A stretch of 22,565 nucleotides of DNA from CAYHSW01 sp964431075 (GTDB lineage Bacteria; Patescibacteriota; Microgenomatia; JAMCZE01): contig CAYSID010000015.1 of the NCBI GenBank assembly GCA_964431075.1, positions 1 through 22,565 on the forward strand, in the 5' to 3' direction. Numbering within the stretch: position 1 is the stretch's first letter; every line of letters begins with the position of its first letter. The notes under the pieces are model-generated. The model worked only from the letters and a program-made list of their open reading frames with translations, was not told the origin of the DNA and ran no database searches. A program made the translations under genes and the position numbers. Positions 7,559 to 15,544 of the stretch are shown here, piece after piece.

Positions 7559-7771
7559 ATGAATAAAAGCCACTCCGAAATAAATAATTCGCGACCGGAG
7601 AAATCAATACGGTTGGATAAATTCAGCATGGGTGTTGTTGTCATTAATGGAATTGTTTTTGTGTTTCAGGGCGTAACGGGAGTAGAAATTTGTAATTCGT
7701 CAGTCCTTGCTGGGTCTTCGTTTTTTATGTTAGGTGCTATTGCACTAAGACAATTAGGTCGAAGTAAATAA
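7559..7771 (+). CDS. Hypothetical small membrane protein, 70 residues
   Basis: Unrecognised small protein. It has a charged, polar N-terminus of about 22 residues and then two predicted membrane helices (about 25-42, GVVVINGIVFVFQGVTGV, and about 49-65, VLAGSSFFMLGAIALRQ) joined by a short loop with one cysteine, ending LGRSK. It is preceded by the best promoter in the window, with leaderless spacing, and is divergent from uvrA. Its last 18 bases overlap the 3' end of uvrB on the opposite strand. The location between uvrA and uvrB could mean co-regulation with DNA damage, but no operator is demonstrated. The promoter makes a real gene likely; the function is unknown. Confidence 0.65.
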   Translation: MNKSHSEINNSRPEKSIRLDKFSMGVVVINGIVFVFQGVTGVEICNSSVLAGSSFFMLGAIALRQLGRSK

Positions 7772-9700
7772 TTCTTTTATTTTTTCTCTATAGTGAATCG
7801 CCCTTTCAAAGTCGAAAGAGGCGGCGGCGGCGCGCATTAATTTTTCCAGCTTCTTTTTGTATTTATTTTTTTGTTCAGGAGTCATATTGTCGGTAGACTG
7901 AAGTTCATAGTTCATAGTAGAAGCAGTTTTTTCGGATTCGGCAAATTTCGCTCGAACGGCTTTAACAATGGTGGTTGGGATAATGTTATTTTTTTTGTTA
8001 AATTCAAGCTGGTATTTTCGCCGACGGGCAACTTCGTCAATGGCTGATTGCATGGAGTTGGTTACTTTATCCGCGTACATAATAACTTTGGAGTCGATAT
8101 TTCGTGCCGCTCGACCCATGGTTTGAATTAAAGATGACCGGCTGCGCAAAAATCCTTCTTTATCCGCATCCAAAATCGCCACCAGGGTTACTTCCGGCAA
8201 GTCCAGCCCTTCCCGCAGTAAATTGACCCCGATTAAGACATCATATTCACCCAAACGTAGCTTTTCCAATACCTTCGTCCGCTCCAAAGTTTTTACATCG
8301 GAATGCAGGTAGGCAACCTTAATTTTGGTTTGTTCTTCAAGATACTCCGCAAGCTCTTCGGCTAACCTTTTTGTCAATGTTGTCACCAAAACCCTTTGGT
8401 GCAAATTGACCCGTGATTTAATTTCCGAAATCAAATCCTCAATCTGACCGGCAGTTTTTCTAACAGTTATCTGTGGATCAACGATTCCGGTCGGACGGAC
8501 AAGCTGTTCCACAACCTGTTGGGAGCAGGAAAGCTCCCATTCATCGGGAGTGGCGGAAACATAAATAGTTTGTCCCATCAGCCGCAAAAATTCCTCAAAT
8601 CGTAACGGGCGGTTGTCATAGGCGGCTTTTAACCGAAACCCGTAATTTATTAAAGTTTCTTTGCGCGAGCGGTCACCGTTGTACATTCCGCGAATCTGGG
8701 GAATGGTCATATGCGACTCGTCAATAACTAATAGGTAATCCTTGGGGAAATAATCTAATAATGAAAATGGTGGCGCGCCAACAGCCCGTCCGTCAAAATA
8801 TCGGGAATAATTTTCAATTCCATTGACATATCCTAACTCCTGAATCATTTCTAAATCATAATCCACACGCTGATTTAACCTGTGGGCTTCAAAAACTTTA
8901 TTATTCTTTTTAAGATTCTCTACCTCAATTTCTTTATCTTTCCTAATTTGGGCAAAGACGTGGGAGTAGAGAGATGGATCGGTCATGTAATGCTTGGCAG
9001 GGTAGACAACATAAGAATCTAATTTTTCTAATTCTTTCCCGGTTAAGGTGTCGAATTTAATAATTTCTGACCCAACTCTTACTCCAAAATCATCATAAGA
9101 GGGAAAAATGTCAACATTTTCCCCCCTAACCCGGAAAGTTCCGCGACGGAAATCAAAATCCGAACGCTCGTATTGCAAGGCAACCAATCTTTCCAGAAGG
9201 TTGCGGCGCGAAAGGGTTTTATTTATCGCCAAAGTGGCCTTTTTATATTCCTGCGGGGAGCCCAGATTATAAATGCACGAAACGGAGGCGACAATTATCA
9301 CGTCCCTGCGGGTTAAGAGGTTAGTCGTTGCCGCGAGCCGCAATTTATCGATTTCTTTGTTTATTTCCGTTTCTTTTTCAATATAGGTGTCGGTGGCCGG
9401 TAGATAACTTTCCGGTTGGTAATAGTCGTAGTAGGAAACAAAGTAATTAACGGAATTATCGGGGAAAAACTCCTTAAATTCCTGATACAGCTGGGCGGCC
9501 AGAGTTTTATTGTGGGAGATAACTAAAGTCGGTTTTTGAACCCTTTCAATAACGTTGGCAATGGTAAAAGTCTTGCCGGATCCGGTAACGCCAAGAAGCA
9601 CTTGCTGGGAATAGTTTTTTTCTATACCTTCAACAAGTCTTTCTATGGCCCGCTGCTGATCCCCTTTGGGGCGAAAAGATATAGTTGACAACTTAAACAT
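7754..9700 (-). CDS. uvrB: Excinuclease ABC subunit B
   Basis: Helicase-like subunit that loads at the lesion and recruits UvrC. At 648 residues it is close to the usual length (E. coli 673). Visible features: Walker A GVTGSGKTFT (37-46), the beta-hairpin region SYYDYYQPESYLP, the DEAD-like box VIDESHMTIPQ, helicase motifs in the C-terminal RecA fold (VGVNLLREGLDLPEV and QTMGRAARN), and a C-terminal UVR domain (about 615-645, ending DFERAIHYREKIKEL) that contacts UvrC. The ATG at 9700 is 37 bases from the divergent lexA ATG; a TATAAA lies 11 bases upstream of it. The 3' end overlaps the small membrane ORF by 18 bases. Confidence 0.98.
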   Translation of the reverse strand: MFKLSTISFRPKGDQQRAIERLVEGIEKNYSQQVLLGVTGSGKTFTIANVIERVQKPTLVISHNKTLAAQLYQEFKEFFPDNSVNYFVSYYDYYQPESYLPATDTYIEKETEINKEIDKLRLAATTNLLTRRDVIIVASVSCIYNLGSPQEYKKATLAINKTLSRRNLLERLVALQYERSDFDFRRGTFRVRGENVDIFPSYDDFGVRVGSEIIKFDTLTGKELEKLDSYVVYPAKHYMTDPSLYSHVFAQIRKDKEIEVENLKKNNKVFEAHRLNQRVDYDLEMIQELGYVNGIENYSRYFDGRAVGAPPFSLLDYFPKDYLLVIDESHMTIPQIRGMYNGDRSRKETLINYGFRLKAAYDNRPLRFEEFLRLMGQTIYVSATPDEWELSCSQQVVEQLVRPTGIVDPQITVRKTAGQIEDLISEIKSRVNLHQRVLVTTLTKRLAEELAEYLEEQTKIKVAYLHSDVKTLERTKVLEKLRLGEYDVLIGVNLLREGLDLPEVTLVAILDADKEGFLRSRSSLIQTMGRAARNIDSKVIMYADKVTNSMQSAIDEVARRRKYQLEFNKKNNIIPTTIVKAVRAKFAESEKTASTMNYELQSTDNMTPEQKNKYKKKLEKLMRAAAASFDFERAIHYREKIKELFTST

Positions 9701-9737
9701 TTTCGGTTAACTTTATATAAATATTCGACGAAAAAAT
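9701..9737. promoter_or_regulatory. Shared uvrB-lexA divergent promoter spacer
   Basis: Only 37 bases separate the two start codons. They contain a symmetrical AT-rich TTTATATAAA segment that can supply -10 boxes in both directions, a GTTAAC palindrome at 9706-9711, and TTCGACGAA at 9724-9732. Any LexA operator controlling both genes should be here, but I cannot identify a known SOS box (neither CTGT-N8-ACAG nor GAAC-N4-GTTC). Confidence 0.4.
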
Positions 9738-10361
9738 ATGCCAGCAGTAGTTTACAAACGCCAGCGGGAAATCCTTGAGTACATAAGAGATTTTATCAAA
9801 AAATACGGTTTTTCGCCAACGATAAACGAGATCGGACGGGATATGGGCCTGTCATCACCCTCCACAGTTTTTGAGCATCTTGAAGCCCTGAAACGCAAAG
9901 GCTTTATTCGAAGAAAGGTCGGGCAGGGACGCAGTATCGAAATTATTGAACAAAAAATCCCGAGCATGAACCTTGACGGAGAAAGCGAGTTGCCGCTTTT
10001 GGGTTTTATTGCCGCCGGGAAGCCCTTGGAGCCGTATACCGATCCTCACGCGACATTTACCGTTCCTAAAAATATATTGCCGCCGGGCAAGACCTGCTTC
10101 GTACTGCAGGTTAAAGGTGATTCCATGATTGAGGACGGCATTTTTTCCGGCGATTTTGTAGTAATAGTTAAGCAACAAGAGGCCAATGACGGCGACATTG
10201 TTGTTGCTCTTTTAGAAAACGGGCTGGCGACATTGAAAAGATTTTTTAAGGAAGTGGATAAGGTCAGACTTGAACCGGCTAACGCCAAGATGTCCCCGAT
10301 TTACGCCACCGACGTTCGAATCCAGGGTAAACTTCTGGCCTTGATAAGAAAATATTCTTAA
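9738..10361 (+). CDS. lexA: LexA repressor (SOS response regulator, S24 autoprotease)
   Basis: A 207-residue protein of typical LexA length. The N-terminal winged helix includes RQREILEYIRDFI and the recognition region SSPSTVFEHLEALKRKGFIRR (39-59, shown in parts). The cleavage site Ala93-Gly94 lies in GFIAAGKP. The catalytic dyad is Ser129 in KGDSMIEDGI and Lys167 in ATLKRFF. In known bacteria RecA-DNA filaments trigger self-cleavage at Ala-Gly and release SOS genes. The divergent pairing with uvrB, and the nearness of uvrA and uvrC, make these the likely regulon. The last codons contain the -35 box of the downstream dedA promoter. Confidence 0.96.
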   Translation: MPAVVYKRQREILEYIRDFIKKYGFSPTINEIGRDMGLSSPSTVFEHLEALKRKGFIRRKVGQGRSIEIIEQKIPSMNLDGESELPLLGFIAAGKPLEPYTDPHATFTVPKNILPPGKTCFVLQVKGDSMIEDGIFSGDFVVIVKQQEANDGDIVVALLENGLATLKRFFKEVDKVRLEPANAKMSPIYATDVRIQGKLLALIRKYS

Positions 10362-10369
10362 GATACAAT
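10341..10369 (+). promoter_or_regulatory. Promoter of dedA, leaderless geometry
   Basis: TTGATA at 10341-10346, a 17-base spacer, TACAAT at 10364-10369, then six bases (CGTAAG) to the GTG start at 10376. The -35 is inside the end of lexA and the -10 starts two bases after its stop codon. Confidence 0.65.
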
Positions 10370-10375
10370 CGTAAG

Positions 10376-10975
10376 GTGCATTTTGACTTAGTGGCTTTAA
10401 TAAAAACGGTTGGGTATGTGGGAGTATTTGGGATTGTGTTTGCCGAGTCGGGACTTTTTTTTGGCTTTTTTCTGCCCGGCGATTCCCTTTTATTTACCGC
10501 CGGTTTTTTGGCCTCGCAGGGCTTTCTTAACTTTCCCTTGTTGGTAATTTTGTGCGTCACCGGGGCCATCCTTGGCGACTCCATAGGCTATTCATTTGGC
10601 CGCAAGTTAGGACAAAAACTGTACTCAAAACCGAACTCGAGGTTTTTTAAGCAAGAACATCTGGAAAAAGCTCACGCTTTTTACGAAAAGCATGGCGGGA
10701 AAACTATTATATTGGCAAGATTTATGCCATTCGTTCGCACTTTTGCCCCCATTGTTGCCGGGGCCGCCAACATGCAGTACGGGAAATTTTTGACCTATAA
10801 CATAGTTGGTGGCGTTTTATGGGGCCTGGGGGTTACCACAACGGGTTATGTTTTGGGACAAGTTATTCCGGACGTAGACAAATACCTTTTGCCGATAATT
10901 GCCGGAATTATTTTAATTTCAGTTGCCCCGCCGGCTTACCATTATGTTAAAGCTCGTCTCGACGCCAATCGGTAA
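10376..10975 (+). CDS. DedA family membrane protein
   Basis: A 199-residue integral membrane protein starting with GTG. The DedA signature is clear: a conserved re-entrant segment FAESGLFFGFFLPGDSLLF, GAILGDSIGYSFGRKLG, and the arginine-rich ILARFMPFVRTFAPIVAGAANM motif, followed by two more membrane helices. Characterised DedA proteins affect lipid transport (undecaprenyl phosphate or phosphatidylethanolamine flipping) and membrane homeostasis; the substrate here is not determined. It heads a plus-strand set with rsmI and a phosphoglycerate mutase, and its end overlaps rsmI by 32 bases. The start is supported by the promoter six bases upstream of the GTG. Confidence 0.93.
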   Translation: MHFDLVALIKTVGYVGVFGIVFAESGLFFGFFLPGDSLLFTAGFLASQGFLNFPLLVILCVTGAILGDSIGYSFGRKLGQKLYSKPNSRFFKQEHLEKAHAFYEKHGGKTIILARFMPFVRTFAPIVAGAANMQYGKFLTYNIVGGVLWGLGVTTTGYVLGQVIPDVDKYLLPIIAGIILISVAPPAYHYVKARLDANR

Positions 10976-11564
10976 TCTCAAAGATATTACTTTGCGAGCC
11001 ATCGAAGCTCTTAAGGAGGCGGATGTTATTATCTGCGAGGATACCCGCGAAACCATAAAACTTCTCAAGCATTTGGATATTCTTCCAAAACAACTTTTAT
11101 CTTTTTATGAAGAAGTTGAAGCGCAAAAACAAGACGAGATTCTAAAATTGATTCAGGATGACAACTTTAGGGCTGTTTTAGTCAGTGATGCCGGAACGCC
11201 GTTAATAAGTGACCCCGGATATAAATTAGTCAGAGAAGCTATGAGGCGCGATATTAAAGTTGATGCCATCCCCGGACCCTGTGCCGCTATTGACGCTTTA
11301 GTTTTGTCCGGTCTCCCGCCGGATAAGTTTTCTTATTGGGGATTTTTTAATAAAAAAATTCAATCTCATGAAGGCACCAATATTTATTATGTGTCTCCAC
11401 ACCGTCTGCAAAAATTTTTAGCTAAATTAGATAGAAAATTGGAAATAGTGGTTGCGCGGGAATTAACCAAAATGTATCAAGAAGTCTGGCACGGAACCGT
11501 ATCTGATGCTATACTTAAATTTGTAAAACCCCGCGGGGAATTTGTCGTTTTATGGCATATTTAG
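10944..11564 (+). CDS. rsmI: 16S rRNA (cytidine1402-2'-O)-methyltransferase RsmI
   Basis: SAM-dependent tetrapyrrole-methylase-fold enzyme that 2'-O-methylates C1402 at the ribosomal decoding centre. Hallmarks: LVSTPIGNLKDITLRA at the N-terminus, ICEDTRET, VSDAGTPLISDPGY, and IPGPCAAIDALVLSGLPPDKFSYWGFF. A TTG seven codons upstream keeps the frame open, but the family starts at the conserved LVSTPIGN, so I use the ATG at 10944. At about 206 residues it is shorter than E. coli RsmI (286): the C-terminal part is reduced, in line with other shortened proteins here. It overlaps dedA by 32 bases and the downstream mutase by 13. Confidence 0.93.
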   Translation: MLKLVSTPIGNLKDITLRAIEALKEADVIICEDTRETIKLLKHLDILPKQLLSFYEEVEAQKQDEILKLIQDDNFRAVLVSDAGTPLISDPGYKLVREAMRRDIKVDAIPGPCAAIDALVLSGLPPDKFSYWGFFNKKIQSHEGTNIYYVSPHRLQKFLAKLDRKLEIVVARELTKMYQEVWHGTVSDAILKFVKPRGEFVVLWHI

Positions 11565-12094
11565 CCTTAGTCAGGCACGGCCAATCGGAATATAACGCCC
11601 GGAATTTGGAATGCGGGTGGATCGATTCGCCGTTAACAGCTCTTGGTTATCAGCAGGCTCAACAGGCGGCAGAGCAACTTAAGAATAAAAAATGGGACTT
11701 TGTTTTTGAGTCAGATTTAATAAGGTCAAAACAAACAACCGATGAAATAATTAAGGTTCTGGGATATTTGCCGATTAGAATCTCCTCGCCGGCCATAAAA
11801 GAAAGGAATTATGGCATTTATGCCGGGAAAGATAAATCTGAAGTCTCACAGGAAATCAGGCGCGGGTGGGACGTGGTTGTCACGGAGGGGGAAAATTTAA
11901 AACAAGTTTATAAAAGGGTCGTCCCCTATTTTGAATCAGAAATTTTACCTAAATTAAAAACAGGTAAAAACGTTATCATTTCGGCCCACGGTAACTCCTT
12001 ACGAGCTCTAGTTAAATATCTGGACGATATTTCTGATGAAGAAATTGTCAATGTTGAACTCCCGCCTGGATCTCTAAAAGTCTATTATATTTAG
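11552..12094 (+). CDS. Phosphoglycerate mutase-like histidine phosphatase
   Basis: A 180-residue histidine phosphatase superfamily protein. The phospho-acceptor is His9 in LVRHGQSEYN; the second arginine motif is LIRSKQTTDE, the acidic motif KERNYGIYAG, and the second histidine is in ISAHGNSLRALVKYL. The combination ERNYG and AHGNSLRALVKYLD is close to cofactor-dependent phosphoglycerate mutase (3PG to 2PG), though it is shorter than the usual 230-250 residues, so a broader phosphatase role is possible. The context supports glycolysis: the convergent neighbour is an enolase, which takes the product. Its 3' end overlaps that enolase gene by 47 bases on the opposite strand. Confidence 0.82.
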   Translation: MAYLALVRHGQSEYNARNLECGWIDSPLTALGYQQAQQAAEQLKNKKWDFVFESDLIRSKQTTDEIIKVLGYLPIRISSPAIKERNYGIYAGKDKSEVSQEIRRGWDVVVTEGENLKQVYKRVVPYFESEILPKLKTGKNVIISAHGNSLRALVKYLDDISDEEIVNVELPPGSLKVYYI

Positions 12095-13058
12095 CAATTC
12101 GTTCGCCGCGGTCCAGCCCGCCGAATTTGACAAAATCAGCCTCCACATCAAGGGCAAAATCGACAATCCAATTATCATTGGTTTCTTGCCCCCGGTGGGA
12201 CACGACAATTTTCAAATTGTTATCTTTGCAAAGTTTTGCGGCTTGTTTTGCCTGCGAAATCGTTCCTATTTGATTGGGTTTAATAACCACTCCCCCAACA
12301 GCTTTTAAATCAATGGCTTTTTGGATTCGCTCGGGATTTGTTACGGTTAAATCATCTCCAATCACTAAATATTTCTGTAAATTATTCAAATTTGTCCAAT
12401 TAGACCAATCTTCATCGTTAAAAGGATCTTCAACCGAAAAAACCCCTTCGGGAACCGCCGCGTTACCGAAACAGTCAGCCATGTCAATGCCAATTTGTTT
12501 GTCAGGAAATAATTGTTTAATTGTGGCAATTGCTTTATTGTTATCAAAAGCCAGCGGGGAAAAGCCGCCTTCAGCGCCAACGGTTGTCTCGATGTTATTT
12601 TGTTTTAAATAATTTTTAACCTTAGCAAAATCTTCAACAGCTTGACTGACATTATTTTCAATAATACAAAATTCCTGCATGGTGATATTTTTATTACCAT
12701 GCTCGCCGCCTTCAAAAAGAAGCAAAAATAATTTCGGTTGCATTCCTGTATGTCTATCTAACGGTAAACCTATTTTGTAAAACGCGGCCGAAACAGCCAG
12801 AGTGGAATTACCCCCGAAACCATGCGAAGAAATTTCCTTATCAAGGGATTCTTGAGTCCAATCCTTATTTTTGCAGATTTCATTTATTTTTTGGACTTCT
12901 TCCACTGCTTCATCCGCTTTGACTTTTTTTATTTCGTATTTTCCGGCAGAAATTCCCGCCGGAACCGAAGCGGAATAACGATCGTTTATCGTCGCTTCCA
13001 CCGTCTCATCCCCAAGTGAAGCCAAAATTTTTCTGGCAGTAATGTTTTTTATTATCAT
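12048..13058 (-). CDS. eno: Compact, divergent enolase
   Basis: Enolase-superfamily protein expected to convert 2-phosphoglycerate to PEP. It has 336 residues against about 410-430 in typical enolases; the shortening is mainly in the N-terminal half. Active-site residues align: Ser37 in the loop VPAGISAGKYE (usually VPSGASTG), His120 in GGEHGNK, Glu129 in MQEF, Glu163 in GAEGGFSP (usually GDEGGFAP), metal ligands Asp192, Glu210 (VEDPF) and GDD at 234-236, Lys260 in IKPNQIGT, His288-Arg289 in SHRGQET (usually SHRSGET), and Lys311 in VKFGGLDRGERIAKYN. Most catalytic residues remain, but a phosphate-contacting Ser is Gly and the usual Asp in GDEGG is Ala. A TATTAT lies nine bases before the ATG. 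Confidence 0.85.
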   Translation of the reverse strand: MIIKNITARKILASLGDETVEATINDRYSASVPAGISAGKYEIKKVKADEAVEEVQKINEICKNKDWTQESLDKEISSHGFGGNSTLAVSAAFYKIGLPLDRHTGMQPKLFLLLFEGGEHGNKNITMQEFCIIENNVSQAVEDFAKVKNYLKQNNIETTVGAEGGFSPLAFDNNKAIATIKQLFPDKQIGIDMADCFGNAAVPEGVFSVEDPFNDEDWSNWTNLNNLQKYLVIGDDLTVTNPERIQKAIDLKAVGGVVIKPNQIGTISQAKQAAKLCKDNNLKIVVSHRGQETNDNWIVDFALDVEADFVKFGGLDRGERIAKYNRLLEIQAGVQH

Positions 13059-13098
13059 TTCTGGCTAATAATATGCTTACATTGTTGGCCCAAAAACT

Positions 13099-13126
13099 AG
13101 CTTTGCAGGAGTTACACCTGCGAACT
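13099..13126. repeat. Dispersed hairpin element, copy 2 (inverted relative to copy 1)
   Basis: The core AGCTTTGCAGGAGTTACACC followed by TGCGAA matches the reverse complement of the 1937-1969 hairpin at 25 of 26 bases. Here the outer arm pairs are lost (ends CTC instead of GCT), leaving the inner TTTGCAGG/CCTGCGAA stem. It lies just upstream of the enolase promoter. Confidence 0.75.
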
Positions 13127-13167
13127 CATTTTGTTTCATTTTGTTTGATTTATTGCTTTTTTTAAAA

Positions 13168-13237
13168 GATCTCCATCCATATTTTATGGGTTTCGACCTC
13201 GCCTGCCGGCAGGTAGGCAGGCAGGGCCGGGATGACA
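13168..13237. repeat. REP-like GC-rich palindromic element between enolase and ppsA
   Basis: A 70-base segment starting GATCTCCATCCAT and ending GCCGGGATGACA. It contains CCTGCCGGCAGG (13202-13213) and a stem GCCTGCC (13201-13207) with GGCAGGC (13216-13222). Its GC content is far above the surrounding intergenic DNA. The shape and the GGGATGACA end are those of small dispersed intergenic palindromes. There is no T-tract, so it is not an obvious terminator. The rest of 13059-13167 is AT-rich and holds only the hairpin copy and weak promoter boxes. Confidence 0.55.
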
Positions 13238-15544
13238 CTAGTGACTAACTAATCTTTTCTCGGCCTCGTACACAATTTCGCGGGTGCGGTCGATAACATC
13301 AGGACTGACGGAAACGGAGGTAAAACCATACTCAACTAATTTTTCTGTCAGGTCGGGAAATTCCGATGGGGCCTGCCCGCACATCGAGCAGGAAACACGG
13401 TACTTTCGGCAACTTTTGGCAATTCTTTCAAAAGACCAAAGCAAGGCCTCGTTTCTTTCATCGTATTCCGAAGCCACATGTTCGTTGTCCCGATCCACAC
13501 CTAAAGTCAGCATGGTTAAATCGTTGGAACCCACGGAGACACCATCAATCCCCGCCTCAATAAATTTATCCAAAAGTATTACGTTAGCGGGGATTTCACA
13601 CATCATCCACAGTTTAAAAGACGGGGAACGGGGCAAACCGGCGGAATGTATCAAATGTTTTACTTCGATCAATTCTCTTACCGTGCGGCAAAACGGGATC
13701 ATCAGCCACAAATTTTTGAGACCGTTTCGATTACGGACAATTTTAATGGCCTCCATTTCCATTTTAAAAACGTCCGCTTGCACCATATACCGGTACGCCC
13801 CCCTGAATCCAATCATGGGATTTGGTTCCTGTGGTTCATATTTATCCCCGCCTTTTAAACTTCGATACTCGTTAGTTTTGAAATCCGTGGCCCGGTAAAC
13901 TACCGGTCTCGGGTAAAAAGCCTGGGCAAAGACCGACAATTGTTCGGCCAATTTCTCAATATACATCTTCTGTTTTCCTTCCTCGACGATTTTTTTAGGA
14001 TGGATCCCGATTCCGGCAAGCATAAACTCGGCCCGAAGAAGCCCAACACCGTCACAGTTAAGCCCGGCAATTTGCTTCGCTTTTTCCGGCTCAGCCAGGT
14101 TTACATAAACCTTAGTGACTGTTTTGGTAACCGGATTATTTAGCTCTTTGTCGGTTTTTACGATTGCTTTCTGGTCAACAGCTTTAAGTCCACCGATATA
14201 TACTTTACCTTCAGAGCCGTTTACGGTATAAACAGAGCCGCCCCTTAATTTCCTGGTCGCCGTGCCGGTGCCGACAACCGCAGGAATCCCAAGCTCTCGG
14301 GAGACAATGGCGGCGTGAGAGGTCCTTCCTCCGGAATCCGTAACGATAGCCGCGGCTTTCTTCATCGCCGGAACAAAATCAGGGTTGGTTTGAGGGGCAA
14401 CCAGTATATCCCCCGGCTTAACTTTCCCGATTTCCTTAGCTGATTTTAGGATTACGGCCCGGCCGCTTTTGATCCCGGGGCTGGCCGCTTCACCTTCCAA
14501 GACAGTTGTCATCTTCTCCAAAATTTCACCGTCCACAACCGTTTTGTTCGAACCGGAATTTTGAGTCTTTAACGTGGTAATAGGGCGTGTCTGGACAATA
14601 TAAACCTTTCCTTTTTCGATCGCGAACTCAATATCCTGCGGGTGGTAATAGTGTTTTTCTAACGCCAGTCCGAGTTTAGCGGCCGTCAAAATCTGTTCAT
14701 CCGTCATTTTCCGCCTGGTTATTTTATTTTTGGGGACGCTAATAATCTTGGTCCCTGCCATCATCTTGGTCTGATCCGTTTGCCGGGCTTCTAAAATTTT
14801 CAAATCATCTTTAAAGACTTCGTAATGGTCGGGGGTGGCCGATCCCTGGACAATCATTTCTCCAAGACCCCAAACAGCTTCAATAACGACCCGTTTTTTG
14901 TCATTGTTAACAGGATCGACGGTAAACATTACTCCAGAAACTTCCGATTGGACCATCCGTTGCACCGGAACGGCAATGCCGACTTTGAAGTGGTCAAATT
15001 TGTTTTCCCTCCGGTAAAATATCGCCCGGGCTTCAAACAGCGACGCCCAGCATTCCCGAACGGCGTTAACCACATTCGCCTCACCGGAGACATTTAAAAA
15101 CGTTGCCTGCTGTCCCGCAAACGATGCTTGAGGCAGATCTTCGGCCGTGGCGCTGGAACGAACAGCCACTGCAGGATGAGTCTCAAAAACCCCCCTGATT
15201 CCTTTATGTCTTTTTAGATCATCATAGAACTTAATAATAAGATCGGAGATATCGCTTGGAATCGGAGCTTTGACCATCAACTTTTTAATTTTTTCAGAAA
15301 CCTGTTGCAAAGCTACAGGATCATCCTTAACATCAACGCCAGACAAAAGAGTTTGAATCTCATTTTTGAGGCCAGACTTTTCCAAAAAATAAAAATAGGC
15401 TTGGGCAGTAACGATAAATCCGTCGGGGACGGGGATACCGATTCCCGCCATTTCTCCAAGGTTAGCTCCTTTGCCACCGACAATCCCCCCATCCTCTTTT
15501 CCGACCTCACTCAATTTGACTACGTATCTCTTCATAAAGTTCAT
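13238..15544 (-). CDS. ppsA: Phosphoenolpyruvate synthase (pyruvate, water dikinase)
   Basis: Interconverts pyruvate + ATP and PEP + AMP + Pi through a phosphohistidine. Domains in order: N-terminal ATP-grasp pyruvate-binding domain (GGKGANLGEMAGIGIPVPDGF; HPAVAVRSSATAEDLPQASFAGQ; the Q-rich VQRMV and YIVQTRPIT), a swivelling PEP-utilising domain with catalytic His in SGGRTSHAAIVSRELG, and a C-terminal TIM barrel ending with MCGQAPSE, which holds the active cysteine. At 768 residues it is full length (E. coli 792). The open frame begins with TTG at 15547, but the ATG at 15544 has an AGGGAAGG element four bases upstream, so I prefer it; another ATG lies at 15535. The gene overlaps the phosphohexomutase end by 38 bases. 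Confidence 0.96.
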   Translation of the reverse strand: MNFMKRYVVKLSEVGKEDGGIVGGKGANLGEMAGIGIPVPDGFIVTAQAYFYFLEKSGLKNEIQTLLSGVDVKDDPVALQQVSEKIKKLMVKAPIPSDISDLIIKFYDDLKRHKGIRGVFETHPAVAVRSSATAEDLPQASFAGQQATFLNVSGEANVVNAVRECWASLFEARAIFYRRENKFDHFKVGIAVPVQRMVQSEVSGVMFTVDPVNNDKKRVVIEAVWGLGEMIVQGSATPDHYEVFKDDLKILEARQTDQTKMMAGTKIISVPKNKITRRKMTDEQILTAAKLGLALEKHYYHPQDIEFAIEKGKVYIVQTRPITTLKTQNSGSNKTVVDGEILEKMTTVLEGEAASPGIKSGRAVILKSAKEIGKVKPGDILVAPQTNPDFVPAMKKAAAIVTDSGGRTSHAAIVSRELGIPAVVGTGTATRKLRGGSVYTVNGSEGKVYIGGLKAVDQKAIVKTDKELNNPVTKTVTKVYVNLAEPEKAKQIAGLNCDGVGLLRAEFMLAGIGIHPKKIVEEGKQKMYIEKLAEQLSVFAQAFYPRPVVYRATDFKTNEYRSLKGGDKYEPQEPNPMIGFRGAYRYMVQADVFKMEMEAIKIVRNRNGLKNLWLMIPFCRTVRELIEVKHLIHSAGLPRSPSFKLWMMCEIPANVILLDKFIEAGIDGVSVGSNDLTMLTLGVDRDNEHVASEYDERNEALLWSFERIAKSCRKYRVSCSMCGQAPSEFPDLTEKLVEYGFTSVSVSPDVIDRTREIVYEAEKRLVSH

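Noticed and set aside
9690..9713. Paired AACTT direct repeats as a LexA box shared with the uvrA promoter
   Set aside because: Spacing differs (19 versus 17 bases) and one copy lies in uvrB coding sequence; too short to exceed chance.
13284..13898. A 204-residue plus-strand ORF and similar long antisense frames over ppsA, uvrA and typA
   Set aside because: They lie antisense to strongly conserved genes, have no recognisable domains and no promoter of the type used here.
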